DNA from: Aureobasidium sp. EXF-3400
Taxonomy: Eukaryota > Ascomycota > Dothideomycetes > Dothideales > Saccotheciaceae
DNA: 64,000 bases
NCBI GenBank assembly: GCA_024195585.1
Contig: SWBL01000090.1
Span: forward strand, 62,001-126,000
Direction of reading: 5' to 3'
Position 1 is the stretch's first letter; each line of letters begins with the position of its first letter. The notes under the pieces are model-generated. The model saw nothing but the letters and a program-made list of their open reading frames with translations. It was not told the DNA's origin and did not search any database. This document shows, in pieces, positions 11,202 to 22,602 of the stretch. Made by a program: the position numbers and the translations under genes.

Positions 11202-11238
11202 ACGCGACTGAGAGCTACGCGCTAACGGTAAGACGCGT
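11202..11238. promoter_or_regulatory. Cluster of three MCB/SCB-like elements upstream of PCNA
   Basis: Within 37 bp there are ACGCGA (11202-11207), ACGCGC (11217-11222) and ACGCGT (11233-11238), about 145-180 bp before the PCNA start. Clustered sites of this type bind the MBF/SBF G1/S factors in yeasts, and PCNA is a classic target. The sites are seen directly; the regulation is inferred. Confidence 0.5.
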
Positions 11239-11894
11239 CAAATTCAATCTATCAATTCATCGCATCATAGCCTCTCCACATGGCAATTCAATGAATGGCT
11301 GCACTTTCAACCTTGCAATTCGCAAACACTATTGCAGTCACAAGTAGCCAGAAAAGCAGTTGGTTTATTCCAACATCACAGTTGAACGGAGGTCTGCGCC
11401 CAATTGACATGACAGATAGCTAGAGGTCATATTTACACATTGCCCCATCCACATAAACGCTAAGTACAGAGACGCGCCCGCGATATTCAATTTCTACACG
11501 TTCTTCCTTGGGTGCGGTCGCAGATTGAGCACGCTCTTGCTTGCGACGTCTTCTGGCAACACGAATTTCCCGACAACTCTCTTACCGCCAGCGGTCTCGA
11601 GTTTGGGGAGCTTGGACATTCAATGCAGTCTCTCGGGCCCTCTGAAACTGCATTGATCTGACTTGAATCTGTCAAAAGACGTGCTGTATGGCCTGACTTA
11701 GGATTTGGTCCTCGCTGGAACGAGGGCGTTGAAGGGAAACAGACAGAGATTTGTTGTGAAACTTGCTCCTTGACTGACTTAGGACACGGAATTGTGCCAC
11801 TGTGGCAAGTATGATGTCTTCAACGGGATTTGGCCTGTTATGGGTGGCCGTAAAATGGGAATAGCAGAAGGATGGCTGACGGAGTTGTGATAGA
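11239..11894. other. Intergenic region between PCNA and EMC6
   Basis: This stretch lies between the PCNA upstream region and the EMC6 stop codon; both genes are on the minus strand. It would hold the distal PCNA promoter and the EMC6 3' end. Open frames of 60-90 codons on the minus strand lack motifs, and I see no gene. Confidence 0.4.
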
Positions 11895-12279
11895 TCATGC
11901 GCGAACGAGGCCATAGAAGAGGGTCCAAGTAAGGACAAAGCTCATGAGTCCTCCAAACAGGTCGCCGATCCACAAGTCAGCGATGGGCGAGTGGAAGTAG
12001 GATTTGGGCTGGACGTTGGCGCGAAGCGAGAAGATGAGCAGGGAGACGACGAGGGAGCCTAGAGCGTAGAAAAGAAAGCCGGGGAATGACTCGAGACCAA
12101 GAGTGCCAGCAGCAACACCAAAGAGAGAGGCAGTTAGGGAGCGGATATTGGAGACTGTCTGGTAGGGGTTAGCTGGAGGAAGTCGGAGGTTGTTGGGTTG
12201 GAAGGGGAATTACCCTGGCATTGTGCATCATGCTCTCCTGCACGACGGGGTTAATGGCAAGCTCGCGTTCGTCCAGCAT
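11895..12279 (-). CDS. EMC6: ER membrane protein complex subunit 6 (EMC6), 109 aa
   Basis: EMC6 is a small core subunit of the ER membrane protein complex, which inserts tail-anchored and weakly hydrophobic transmembrane segments. Two exons, 12279..12214 (22 codons, MLDERELAINPVV...) and 12158..11895, are joined by a GTAATT...CTAACCCCTACCAG intron. The spliced protein has the family order: a short cytosolic N-terminus with HNARTVSNIRSLTASLFGV, a first hydrophobic hairpin with GTLGLESFPGFLFYALGS, a second TM, and the highly conserved end DLFGGLMSFVLTWTLFYGLV. The length fits fungal EMC6. It is divergent from MDM34. EMC7 lies about 12 kb away in this window. Confidence 0.88.
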
Positions 12280-12965
12280 GTTGAGTCTGTGTGTGTGGGT
12301 GTGCGAGGTGGAGTGTTAGATTGAGGGATGTCGACAGGGTTGGAGTGTCGCAAACAGGTGTATGAGATGTGCACGGGTTGGAGCTCCAGCTTGGTGGCCT
12401 CTGCCTGCCCTTGGCTGTTCTTCTCCACACACGGAACGTTGCTTCCCCGTGCCCACCTCTGACGCCAGCCATTTCAAGAGTGCAAGGGTCCTTCGCACGA
12501 GACCAATTACGCAGTATCTAGGAGGCCTGAAGCATGAGACAGGTCATGTCGTGGCATCGCATGGCACGCCTTTCACATGTCACGAGTATTGATTGCGTGA
12601 CTGTTGATCGAGTGCCAGTCGGAAGTAGTCTAGACAGAACAGAACGACGGCTGGACTCGGAATGCTTCGAACCATAGTTTGCTCAAGCGAGGAGGAGCGT
12701 GTAGCGTTCGGCAAAATCTTGAAACCCGTGCCGTTGGTCGTCCTTTTCATCATCATCACTCGACAACCAAACTGCCAGTAAACAAGCTGCTTTCTTGTCC
12801 AATATCCCCTTTGTGCTCTCTGTTCTTTGCACATACAACCTCGTCTCACTCTCGGCCTCCACGACGTATCCGCATCTCGATTGTAGCATTTTGCACCCCT
12901 GCCCTTCGATGCGCCGGCACGCGACCACGAACCTCTAGTCCTGCGCCCGACAAGCAACAACCATC
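12280..12965. other. Divergent promoter region between EMC6 and MDM34
   Basis: A 686-bp bidirectional spacer contains a GT-rich stretch near 12287-12305. No ORF in it has a recognisable motif. Confidence 0.4.
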
Positions 12966-14582
12966 ATGGCCTTCAACTTCAACTGGTCTCCGCTCATCGG
13001 CGACACCTCGCGCGCCCGCGACATGCTCACCACCGCCCTGAACAAATCTCCAAAGCCTCCCATCATCGTTGACGACATCATCGTCAATGAGCTGAACCTG
13101 GGCTCCGTCCCGCCCGAGCTCGAAATCCTCGAAATTGGCGACCTGGCCGAAGACCGCTTCCGCGGCATCTTCAAAATGTCCTACGCTGGCGATGCCTACC
13201 TCACTCTCAAGACCCGTGTTCAGGCAAATCCTCTCAACACCTCGCTGTCCACCAAGCCTGCCTTTGCTTCTCCACAGCCCTTGGCCGCTGCCTCTGGTCT
13301 CACTATCCCTATTCAGATCACCCTCTCCGACATCCGTCTGTCAGGCTTCGTCATTCTAGTCTTCTCGCGTCAAAAGGGCATTACCCTCGTCTTCCGCAAC
13401 GACCCTCTCGAATCTCTCAAGGTCTCATCCACCTTCGACTCCATCCCCTTCGTCCGCAACTACCTACAGAAAGAGATCGAAGCTCAACTGCGTGTCTTGT
13501 TCATGGACGACCTTCCCGCCATTATCCACCGTCTCTCTTTGCGAGCTTTCGTCCCAGAGTATCGGCAAGCCCAAGACGATGAAGCCAAAGAACCTGTCCA
13601 GGCTTCAGAACGTCCTATCGATCCTCTAGCAAGCCCTCCACAGGACCCTGTCGACTCGTGGGCAGACGCTTTCGATCCCTCTCCTTTCTCCCTGGACTCG
13701 TCTTCTGAGACATATGCATCCTTTTCTCAAAAGAATTTGCTCCGCCTTGCCGCCCTCAGCGAGTCACAGCAAACTCTTTCCCTTTTTACCCCTGCCATTC
13801 GCGATACTGTGTTCCGTGCTTGGGCCAGCTCCAAGGAATCTCAAGACTCATCTGCAGTCGCAACGCCACTAGCCCGTCCAACCCCTTTGTCGCGGATACA
13901 TTCGTCAATCGGAACACCCAAGTCATGGTCATCGGCATCGTCCGATGTATCGGATGCCCCGACACACTCCAGCAGACCTTCTCTTGCCAGCCACTCTACA
14001 TCCTCAACCGTATACTCCATGGGTACTAGCAGATCGAGAGCTCATGCTGCCAAAAAGAGAAAGAACAGGGTTGTCAACTTGCGCAAGACCGCCCCCGAGG
14101 ATAACACCAACGACGCTGACAGTGTTACGACCAACATCAGCGAAGAGCTTCCTGCCCCTATTATCACACTTACGGAGCCTCCTCAGACTCCCCGTCGCAC
14201 TCCAAAAGCCGAGCCAGAGGCCGTGCAGAAGACACCTGCATCGCATGTTCGATTTTCTGCCTCGCAGGAGCAGTCAAGGCCGATCTCTGGAAACCAGACT
14301 CCAACAACAACAACACCCAAACCCCAACGTCCCGCCTTGTCTGCTGTCCAGACTCAACCTGGACCCAAAGACAAGAAGGCGGAACTTGCAAACCGTTCCT
14401 CGTCCGCGTCGCGTCTGCGCCTCAACTCTGAGGGCTCTACTGGCGGCATCCTAGAGCAAGCTTGGATGATGAAAATGGCTGCCGAAGTGACTCGACGTGT
14501 TCAGGAAGAAAAGGCCACTAACGGTGGCTTTTGGCAACAATCCGAGGAGCCAGAGCACCCACCCCCAGCTTATGCTGCATGA
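12966..14582 (+). CDS. MDM34: Mitochondrial distribution and morphology protein 34 (ERMES subunit), 538 aa
   Basis: MDM34 is the outer-membrane SMP-domain subunit of ERMES, the ER-mitochondria tether that moves phospholipids between the membranes. A single uninterrupted exon gives 538 residues. The N-terminus [10 protein letters not shown] and the following SMP domain (about residues 1-195, with [17 protein letters not shown] and a hydrophobic lipid-binding fold) are diagnostic. The rest is the long low-complexity Ser/Pro/Thr-rich region usual in filamentous fungi, with a basic [13 protein letters not shown] stretch and a conserved C-terminal helix ([22 protein letters not shown]). The start is the first ATG in the family context. 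It has no signal peptide or classic TM helix, as expected. Confidence 0.93.
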   Translation: MAFNFNWSPLIGDTSRARDMLTTALNKSPKPPIIVDDIIVNELNLGSVPPELEILEIGDLAEDRFRGIFKMSYAGDAYLTLKTRVQANPLNTSLSTKPAFASPQPLAAASGLTIPIQITLSDIRLSGFVILVFSRQKGITLVFRNDPLESLKVSSTFDSIPFVRNYLQKEIEAQLRVLFMDDLPAIIHRLSLRAFVPEYRQAQDDEAKEPVQASERPIDPLASPPQDPVDSWADAFDPSPFSLDSSSETYASFSQKNLLRLAALSESQQTLSLFTPAIRDTVFRAWASSKESQDSSAVATPLARPTPLSRIHSSIGTPKSWSSASSDVSDAPTHSSRPSLASHSTSSTVYSMGTSRSRAHAAKKRKNRVVNLRKTAPEDNTNDADSVTTNISEELPAPIITLTEPPQTPRRTPKAEPEAVQKTPASHVRFSASQEQSRPISGNQTPTTTTPKPQRPALSAVQTQPGPKDKKAELANRSSSASRLRLNSEGSTGGILEQAWMMKMAAEVTRRVQEEKATNGGFWQQSEEPEHPPPAYAA

Positions 14583-14854
14583 TCATTTTATGTTTCCACA
14601 CTCTGAACGTTTTTCAGAGATTGACTGTATTATCATTTTGACGAAGCGTGGAGTTCTGAGGGTATTGATTTATTATGGGTTCGTGGCATGTGGTTTTGCG
14701 ATGTCAGTTGGTTCACACGATCCACAGCCAGTGTGTATTAAAAGCTTTCGTTTAGATATTTTTGGTAGCGATTCCTACGACATTTTACTTGAAACGTTCA
14801 AGAATCTCAACTCGTTGTGGTCCGATGTGCCGGAGTGTTGTATGATGAACAGTT

Positions 14855-15319
14855 TCAGGCCTGCTCATCCTTATCCAAGATGGCCTTGACGGCAGCAACC
14901 TTGTCCTCTGATGTCTGCTTCTTGTCTGTTCTTGACCCGACTCTGATATCGCTCTGGATCCTCACAACACCATTCTCGTGTAGCAGAGAATGAGCCTGGC
15001 CAATCACACGCATAACGTCATCCCAAGAACCCTCTGCGTGATGTAGCGTTAGAATCTGCACGGTGCATATATCAAGAGAAGTGTGACTTGCCCACGGTTG
15101 TTCCAGCAGAGTGCATGTGATAGACGAGCCCACTCTTTTTGAGCAGGCGCTGCACCTGGGATACCTCCTTGGAGACGGAAGCGGTTGGTGTGCCTAGCGG
15201 GATCAAGCAGAAATCTATGGCTGTTCAGTTCTGCTCTTTCGCATAATCGGCATTCTCATTTACCAACCCGCGATACATGCTGGTGGAGTAGCAAGGTCTA
15301 GAAGTTGATTGTCTGCCAT
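14855..15319 (-). CDS. ECM15: UPF0045 / thiamine-binding-fold protein (ECM15-like), 117 aa, with a GC-AG intron
   Basis: This is a small ferredoxin-like MTH1187/YkoF-type protein; family members bind thiamine or related small molecules, and the yeast ECM15 role is unclear. The exons are 15319..15268, 15214..15092 and 15033..14855. The spliced core reads [41 protein letters not shown] and [19 protein letters not shown], all family-typical. Intron 2 has a GC donor (G|GCAAGT) with a TTCTAAC branch site and CAG acceptor; a GT alternative 4 nt upstream would delete the conserved Val-Glu. Intron 1 has a weak GTTGGT donor, and its acceptor could be TAG (chosen) or the CAG 6 nt upstream, which would add two residues. 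The gene is convergent with MDM34. Confidence 0.78.
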
Positions 15320-15579
15320 GTCTTTGGATTGTTTCTGATTTTGTGTGACTGACGGATGTTGGGGGGTTGACGATGGGACAATGTGGAGAAATGTTATTGC
15401 GCTAATTAAGTATACAGAACGCAATAGCCGACCCAGAAAGTCACATAACTGATTATCGCACACATCGCTCATAGTATGTGTAGTTACGATCCGAGGACTC
15501 ATCACTTCGTCTGTCCAGATGACTGAAATTCTTGTCGTTTCAGATGTTTCGATACCAACATCTGAGCATGCAGCCAAAA

Positions 15580-18285
15580 CTACCCAGCAACTGCCCGGCT
15601 CTGTGCTTCTATCAGTTGAGCCAATTGTTCAAGAGCAGACCCAATCTGATCGATTATAGCCCACATAAAGTTGCCACTAAACACCCGAGCCCATATCCTC
15701 AACACGATCGTACATAGTTGAGAAGGCTGTAAAGCAGAGACCTCCATCTGAGACGTAACCCCTAACTGCTCTAGATTGATCGACTGACGAGTCTCGTCCA
15801 CCAACTTGCGCACCCAGTCCAAAATGGCGCTCTCATGAGCTAAATTAACTGGTGTATTAGCTCGCGTGCTTGTACTGACATGGACGGTCGACCGAATCAT
15901 ACCTGTAAGAGGCTCGTCCTTGGAAGTAGCGGCCACGGCCTGCAACCATTTGCACAAGAACACCGCACTTTCTAGACCACAGAGAGAATGCTGACAACTC
16001 CAAAAGAACATTTGATTGCGTGACACATACTCGACACCCATATTAACAGGTAGACTGAGTGCGTGCGTCGCATGCAACAAAGTAGAGGTCAGGCAAGGAC
16101 TGCGCCTCAGAGATGGAGTATTGAACAGTGCTGAAGCGATCCGAGTTGGTTCGCGCTGGTCAAGTCGTCGATGTTTGCCAAGATCCAAGTGTAAGCGGAC
16201 CGAAGCCAGTGAGAAGAATGCCACAGATGTGAAGGGAAGCGGTCCATCTGGATTCTGGGGGTCTAGAGTCGAACCTGGCGCTCGTTGCCAGACATCTTTC
16301 CACCTACGCAGGGCGTTTCTGTGAGAATGATATCAGCGATCAGCAGCCCAAGTTGCATTCGCACTATCTGCAGAAGCGTGATCACCCACAGCTTCCCCAC
16401 GAAACAAGAAACGATGTAACTTATCGCTACTCTGGCGGAATGTTCTAGCAGATGGGATATCCGTTCGTGAGACTTACTCCATCTCTTCCAGGTCAACATC
16501 ACGGAGAGATATACTATCCGTGGAACTCAGTTGGCGTATGAGACACAATCTTTGTACAAGTGCCTGTAAGAGGATAAAATTTGCCAAAGGCGATAGTCTT
16601 GATAGCAAAGGCTGGGCTTCCGAATTTTGTGCCTCGTCTAACAGCATGTTGATAGCATCCTGAAACCCAATATCAGGATGCTGTAGACGATTTCGAACAA
16701 GCTGCCATTCTCTTGGATTAGATGCATCCCATTCCGCAGTTGAGCAGGGTAATCGAAGCTCGACTTCGCTGTTTAGCATCACCGGCGGTAGGTGATATGC
16801 CATTGTCTGTACATTGAGATAAGCAAAGGCGATCATATTGACACGCCGAGCTCCCTCTATTACAATCCAGTCATGCCAATCGCTGTTACCTGAATAAGAC
16901 TTTTCTCGCATACCATCCTCGCGCAAGCAGCGAGCAAGGACACTCTGTAAGCCAAAGGCATCGCGCAGAAGGCTTGAATCCCAATCCCATGACGAGAAGG
17001 CGATCAACATTACCAACGTTCGAATCATGTCGGTGCATTGTGACTGCTTGGACATCTCTAGTGCGACGGTAGGGGGAGATCGTTCGGAGAAGGAAGCATT
17101 GGCAGCTTGTTCCCCTTCAAGCAACTTCAACCGTTCAGAGGTGATCGCCTTGGAAGCTTTGTAAAGTGCTAGTCCATTCCTGAATTCAAAGCGATATTGT
17201 GCTCCTATGGCAGCAATGACAAGGCCTAACTCTGGAGGAGCATGCTCGATACGTAGTGTCGGTAAATGCACAAGAGGATAATGTTTATGGAACTGGTCCG
17301 CAAAACCTTTGTAATATCGTGAGAGTGTGTAATGGGATGGTAGAGTGAACCCAGAGAGGATGTCGTCGAAAGGCTTCAATGTGCATGCAAAGAGCTCTCT
17401 TCGAGCCTCGGATATCGTCCAGAATAGTTGCTGCGGGCAAGGGTCATTGATAACATCTATGTTTCGTAAGAAAAAGTCACCTGCTCACAAGTCTTAGTAG
17501 TTTCAAACCTGGGTGATTTGTTCCACTTTCTACTACTGGAGCAGAATTGCCCTGGGGTACAACTGGGTTTCTCATGAGATTATGGGTGCTGAGCTCCATA
17601 TCCGAGGCGTATGGGAAGTTGAATATGTTGGAGCCATTAGAATCTAATGTCAACCCTACATTGTCAATGAAGCTCGCAAAGTCTTGCATCGGATCATGTT
17701 GATCATGTTGATGATACTGAGGCACTAATTCAGAGTCCGACAAGCTTGAATCGTTTGCTTCCAACGATTGAGAATGGAATGATCCGAAGTCAGTGTTTGA
17801 GCAGTAACCTGGGCCCTGGTAGCTGCTATCTTCCCTGTGATTGTACGCGCCTGGAACATCATGCGAAACAGTACTTTGTTCAGAGACATGAGCATCCGGT
17901 AGACGCGTTTCGAGCCATGACGACCGCCCTTGGGAATCTGTCGGTGGTCGAGAGTTCTCACAATGTTTTGAGCCTGCCTCGTTCGTCCGCTGTGTCGATG
18001 CATCTGTATGTGTAGCTGTAGTGGCTAACAAAGTCTGTCCATTGTGTGAGAGTCGATTATGTCGCTTCAAGAGATCAATTCGAGTGAATGAACGACCACA
18101 AGAGCATGCGAATGGCTTTTCCTTTGTGTCTTTCAGTTGACAATCAGAAGTGATCATGGCCGACCTTAAGTTTTCATAGCGTGCTTACGAGTTCGAATAT
18201 GGCGTTGTAGATGTTCGAGCCTGGCGAACTTTCTTTCGCAAAACTTGCAATCGAAAATCTTCCCGGCATCGCTGTTTGTACGCAT
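15580..18285 (-). CDS. C2H2 zinc-finger / fungal_trans-domain transcription factor, 809 aa
   Basis: Four exons (18285..18189, 18129..17489, 17430..16478, 16318..15580) join in frame to 809 residues. The N-terminus carries two C2H2 fingers, CKFCERKFARLEHLQRHIRTH and then FACSCGRSFTRIDLLKRH, split by intron 1 inside the TKEKPF linker. The second finger has C-x1-C instead of C-x2-C spacing, seen in some fungal factors. A Ser/Asn/Gln-rich linker with acidic patches follows. The C-terminal two thirds is a fungal-specific transcription factor domain (all-helical; HYPLVHLPTLRIE and WDWDSSLLRDAFGLQSVLARC are landmarks). Intron 2 (17488..17431) is the least certain; it was chosen because it keeps frame without a stop. 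The target genes are unknown. The DNA-binding arrangement resembles stress and carbon regulators. Confidence 0.78.
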
Positions 18286-18513
18286 AGCAGCTCGAGTGAG
18301 CCTCTCCGAGACCTACACAGGGACGAATCATGTAAAGCTAGGTACAGATGCAGAACGGAACATCATGGCACGAAGAAGAATTGGAGAACTACATGCGGAG
18401 AAAGATTGGAGACAGACAGGGGTGTACTGAATGTTGCTATCAAGAAGTCAACCGATGTTGACGAAGCCATTCATTGCTTTTCCTTCACCAGTGTATAGCA
18501 ACTCCAATGTCAA

Positions 18514-18921
18514 TCACTGCTTGGCTCGATATGCCTCGACTTCAATTTCGACCAACATGGCAGGGAACGCAAGCTTCGGAACACTCAGAGCGGTCCAAAC
18601 GGGACGATGTCCAGGGGTGCGGCTCTTCAGCTTCTGGACAAAGTAGTTGTAGTGCATGGCAATGTCTGTCATGTAGCTTCGAATGAGGTAGACATCTTCC
18701 CAGCCACGAAGTCCAGTTGCTTGCAGGACACGATCAACGTTGTCAAAGGCGTTGTCAATTTGTCCTTTCCAATCGTCGCCGCTCAAGTCTCCATTGCTGT
18801 CCCATCCTCCTTGGCCCGAACATTTGACGATTTCGCCAATGATAACAGCTTGAGAGTAATGACATTCATCGCTGAACCTCTGTCCAGCGCCCTGCTCGTT
18901 GATGTATTGCAGAGACGACAT
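18514..18921 (-). CDS. RidA/YjgF-YER057c-family protein, 135 aa
   Basis: A single exon encodes a Rid-family trimeric protein. RidA members hydrolyse reactive enamine/imine intermediates from amino-acid catabolism. Landmarks are CHYSQAVIIGEIVKCSGQGG, the QIDNAFDNVDRVLQATGL helix and HRPVWTALSVPKLAFPAMLVEIEVEA at the C-terminus. The Arg nine residues before the VP pair aligns with the catalytic Arg105 of E. coli RidA, so activity is plausible. The start is the ATG at 18921; the frame is open further upstream, but only sequence without family similarity would be added. A TATATATAAA box lies about 180 bp upstream on the same strand. Confidence 0.85.
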   Translation of the reverse strand: MSSLQYINEQGAGQRFSDECHYSQAVIIGEIVKCSGQGGWDSNGDLSGDDWKGQIDNAFDNVDRVLQATGLRGWEDVYLIRSYMTDIAMHYNYFVQKLKSRTPGHRPVWTALSVPKLAFPAMLVEIEVEAYRAKQ

Positions 18922-20263
18922 TATATCGTGGCTTTTGTCCTCTACAAGCTGCGTCAGTTGGTGATATATCTCGATCAATAGGTACTGACTGCAATAGAGC
19001 GGAATAGAAGGACAATGTTAGGAGCTCTTTGCTGTTCAATAGCCTGACGATGAAGCGATCTGCGACTAGTTATTTGCGACTACTGGGTAAAACTCCGATG
19101 TTTATATATACGCCCTTTCTCCAATCTGTATTGCAACTTTCTCCAAATCTCCAAATCTCCACATCCAGATCTCCAACTTCAAAACATGCTGAGAAAGAAC
19201 ACGCCATGTCGATCCTAGGTCTCGGGAGTCATTACGTACGCACGTAAAGTTTGATTCCACACTTAGTCCACAAAAGCATGTGCAATCACAATCATCGTTC
19301 ATTGCATTTCTACTTCCTCCTTGTAATAGAAAGTATAACTTGACCACATGTAGGTAGCGTTGTGACCCAACAATAGTGAAATCTGCATACCAAGCAGCAT
19401 TCATGTTCCTAGATCTTTCTAAATTTGAAGCCAAGTTCTGACGGTTTTCTTAGTTTATCTCAAGAATGAGTGCCTAGTAGATTTGCGAGAACAGCGAAGT
19501 GCTTTCCCGATACAGCTAGCGCTTGTCGATGGGTCACGGGAGTGTCCATCTAGCGCTCCAGCATGCAACGGAGGAAGGTCCCGCTGAGCCTGCCTCAGAC
19601 CTATTCGCAAGGCTGTCTGTGGAGAGTATCACTCTCCTCACAGGTACATCGTGATCCTTGCCTGATGGACGACGGCTGCAGTCTGATGCTTCAGAGACTT
19701 GATCTGTTGCTCACTAGAATACCTTGACTGATACATATGTTCAGGGAGGACACTGAGGCAGCTATTTGTCTAAAGTTCGGATTTCACACACAAAGAGCAT
19801 CACAAAGGCCTACTTGTTTTAGGAGACTAGGTGTTATACTGTCAAATAAATGGATAACAGTCTGCTCGTAGGACTGGAGCTGGACAAGCACGAGGATGGG
19901 ATTTCTGTTCTGTTAATTTCGTGTGCATTCCGGACTGACTAGAGCTACGACATGGGGATCATCAGGCATAGCAGACTTGAAATGCAGAGGTCGTGCAATA
20001 CGGAGTGCTTTTGTACTTCAATTGAAGGATCAACAAACACTGCTAGCAAAGAAGAGGCGTCCAGCTGGGACGCGCTGCTTGGCTCATTGAATGCCATGTT
20101 CCAAGTGAGCTCCCCTCGTGGGTTAGTGATGGTTACTTCAACCCCAAAGAAGAATTGGGATAAGAAAGTGACGTGGGCAATTCTACTACACGCCGGGTAT
20201 TGGTTGTTCGCGTAGTCCAGGCCAAGAGGATATGAGAGAGGTGGGAGGACGAAAGAGGGTTGC
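18922..20263. other. Gene-free spacer of about 1.3 kb
   Basis: Beyond the TATA-like box the spacer has a short tandem of ACTTTCTCC/AAATCTCC-like units at about 19135-19180. An 87-codon open frame at 19952-20215 has no motif. I see no RNA gene. Confidence 0.4.
19101..19110 (-). promoter_or_regulatory. TATA-like box for the RidA-family gene
   Basis: Read on the minus strand this is TATATATAAA, 180-190 bp before the RidA-family ATG. It is a strong TATA match in an otherwise mixed-composition spacer. Confidence 0.4.
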
Positions 20264-21209
20264 TCAAGAGAACTTCCATCTGTTACCGCAGACGGTACAC
20301 TCGCAGAAAGTTGTCATAGGTTCATCGGCGGATCTGGTCTGGGCCTGACTGTAACTGACCTTCTTCTGACCACACTTGCCGCAGGTCAGACTGGCACTGA
20401 TACTCCTCTCGGCTTGTGCGACCATGGCCTTGTCCATATTTTCCTTTTGCAGTTTCTCGTCCTCGGCACGTTGTTTGTCGCTCTTCAACTCTTCGTGGGT
20501 CATGCGAACGAAGCGATCGGGCTTGATGACACCGGATAGAACCTGACTACGGAGCTTTGGATTGCCCTTGTTTTTGAGATTTTGGTAGAGTGATCGTATG
20601 CGCTGGCGGTACTCGGGACTGCCCTCGGGTTGGTAGGCGTTGTAGGCGGCAAGCTCGACGGAACGTGCAACGGTCAAAATGTCCTGTGAAGCTGTAAGAG
20701 GGTGAGATTAGTTACAAGATCGGGGCAGCGGTTGGGCGGCGGTGGGTACCATCAGGCGACATGAAGGCCAAGCCATCGTACATCAATTTGATGCAGGCAT
20801 CGCGAGTCTGGTTTCCGGTGACGGCGCAATCAATCTTGTCCGACACACTGTTGCGTTTCTCAGGATCGCCATGAGGTTCCGACTTTGATTTTGCGGCAGC
20901 AGCGGGGGCGGGTGAGGACTTTGCAGGAGCAGGCGAGTTTGTGCCACTCGAGGCAGCAGTGGCAGGGGTTCTCTTGACGTCCGTCTTCCACTTGTTGACC
21001 AGAGTGGCGGCGGTGCGGGCTACTTGGGCATCGCTGTTCTGGCGCAGCTTGTTGACGTGGACACCGATCTTCGTCTGGCGCAGCAGCTTTTCCGTCGCCG
21101 TCCATCCCTTGAGGCCGTCCAGGAGGGCCAGCAGAGTTGCCGGAGGGTCGCCGCCTGATGCAGCCTTGGCCAGCTGTTTACCGCGCTCTTCAATGTCTTT
21201 TGCATCCAT
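20264..21209 (-). CDS. DST1: Transcription elongation factor TFIIS, 295 aa
   Basis: TFIIS rescues backtracked RNA polymerase II by stimulating transcript cleavage in its active site. Two exons, 21209..20750 and 20691..20264, give 295 residues. Domain I (LW/TFIIS-N) covers about residues 1-80, with LLDGLKGWTATEKLLRQTKIG. A Pro/Ala/Ser linker follows, then domain II (DKIDCAVTGNQTRDACIKLMYDGLAF and the spliced DILTVARSVELAAYN). The C-terminal zinc ribbon has CGKCGQKKVSYSQAQTRSAD, with the acidic Asp-Glu pair that enters the polymerase active site, ending NRWKFS. The start was chosen at MDAKDIEERGKQL, which matches orthologues; three further in-frame ATGs up to 24 nt upstream would add a few residues. 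The gene is divergent from the NmrA-like gene. Confidence 0.92.
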
Positions 21210-21646
21210 GGTCGCCATCATGTGGTTGCGCAACGGCTCGCTATGCTTTGTCGATGGTCCAGCCGTAGTCGCAGATGGCTCGAAGTTGGAATGCGCGTGT
21301 TTTGGGTTGTTGAGGTCAAGCTAATGGTTGGTGTATGGTATGTTGGAAGCAGGCGACAAATATCAGAGAGCGACTTGTCGCAGCTTCGAGGTTGCACGCG
21401 AATCCGACAAGCAAACCGAGGCGCGTTGGCGGGGCACTTTGTGCCTCACAAAGCCATTCATTCACTTATTGCACTTTGACCACTGACTTCACTCAGCTCC
21501 TGCCTTGCTTGTTCATCAATTGCCGTCATTCTGCTAATGCCTGTGATGACAAATGCCAGCCCCACTCACCTGCTACCTCCATGAACAACTCGTCTCACTC
21601 ATTGCTGCTTCTTCTAATCCACTAACCATTTCTCTACTCTGCATTC
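21210..21646. other. Divergent promoter between TFIIS and the NmrA-like gene
   Basis: A 437-bp bidirectional spacer. I see no ORF with motifs and no clear TATA box. Confidence 0.4.
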
Positions 21647-22579
21647 ATGTTAGCCATCATTGGAGCTTCTGGTAAACTTGGCGGTGCTACATTGAAAGCC
21701 CTCCTCACTCATGATCTGCTCCCAAAGGACCAGATAGTATGCTGTACCTCATCTAAACCCGGCAGCGATACTTGGGCTTCACTGGAAAAGCAGGGTGCGC
21801 AAGTCCGCCATGCCTCCTTTGACGACAAGGCGTCCCTCGAAAAGGCTCTCTCCGGATGCGACAAGTTCTTCCTTGTCTCTACCCCCAAGATCGAAATGGA
21901 TTACAATGACGCTCCCCATGGTGAGGGCCGTGAGAAGCACCACTTCACTGCCATTGATGCTGCTCAAGCTGCAGGCGTGAAGCACATCTACTACAGCTCT
22001 CTAGCTTTCCAAAACCCTTCCAAGTCTCGCGTCATGCAAGCTCATATCCGCACCGAGGCCTATCTTGCAAAGCTGCAAAACATCGACTACACTGTCTTGC
22101 GTGAGGGTCTGTACAACGAGAGCTGGCCGCTGTATGCAAGCTACTACGACCTCAAGGACGACAAGCGATCTGAAGTACCCATCGGTGGTGATTCTCCTAT
22201 CAGCTGGACTGCCATCTCTGATCTTGGTCTCGCTAGCGCTCTGGTCATCGTTGCACCATCATCCGAATACGCTGCCAAAACCTTTTATCTCTCAGCTACC
22301 CAAGGCGCAAGAACTATCAGCCAAGTCCTTGAAAAGGTCTCGGCAGTCAGGTCTAAGAAAGTGTCCACAAAGATCGTCTCGCGGCAAGAGCTTGAGAGCT
22401 ATTACGTTCAAGATATCAAGCTTTCAGAGCCTGCCGCTAAGTGGTGGGCCGCAAGCTACGACGCTTTGAGAGATCAAGAATGTCTGATCAACGACCCGAC
22501 CTTGGAGAAGCTGTTGGCCACAAAAGGGCAAAAGCCCAAGCCTGTTGAGGAGACGATAGAGGAGATGCTTCGCGCTTAG
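21647..22579 (+). CDS. NmrA-like NAD(P)-dependent reductase, 310 aa
   Basis: A single exon encodes an atypical short-chain dehydrogenase fold. The N-terminal MLAIIGASGKLGGATLKAL is the GxSGxxG dinucleotide-binding loop. A DDKASLEKALSGCDKFFLVSTP segment, the AAQAAGVKHIYYSSLAFQ strand and the YTVLREGLYNESW stretch are as in NmrA/QorB-type quinone or flavone reductases. The SYK catalytic triad is not conserved, as is usual for NmrA-like proteins, so both an enzyme and a redox-sensing regulator are possible. The length fits the family. It is convergent with the lipocalin-like gene; only 23 bp separate the stop codons. Confidence 0.85.
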   Translation: MLAIIGASGKLGGATLKALLTHDLLPKDQIVCCTSSKPGSDTWASLEKQGAQVRHASFDDKASLEKALSGCDKFFLVSTPKIEMDYNDAPHGEGREKHHFTAIDAAQAAGVKHIYYSSLAFQNPSKSRVMQAHIRTEAYLAKLQNIDYTVLREGLYNESWPLYASYYDLKDDKRSEVPIGGDSPISWTAISDLGLASALVIVAPSSEYAAKTFYLSATQGARTISQVLEKVSAVRSKKVSTKIVSRQELESYYVQDIKLSEPAAKWWAASYDALRDQECLINDPTLEKLLATKGQKPKPVEETIEEMLRA

Positions 22580-22602
22580 TTTTGAGAAGATCAAGTACTA
22601 GC

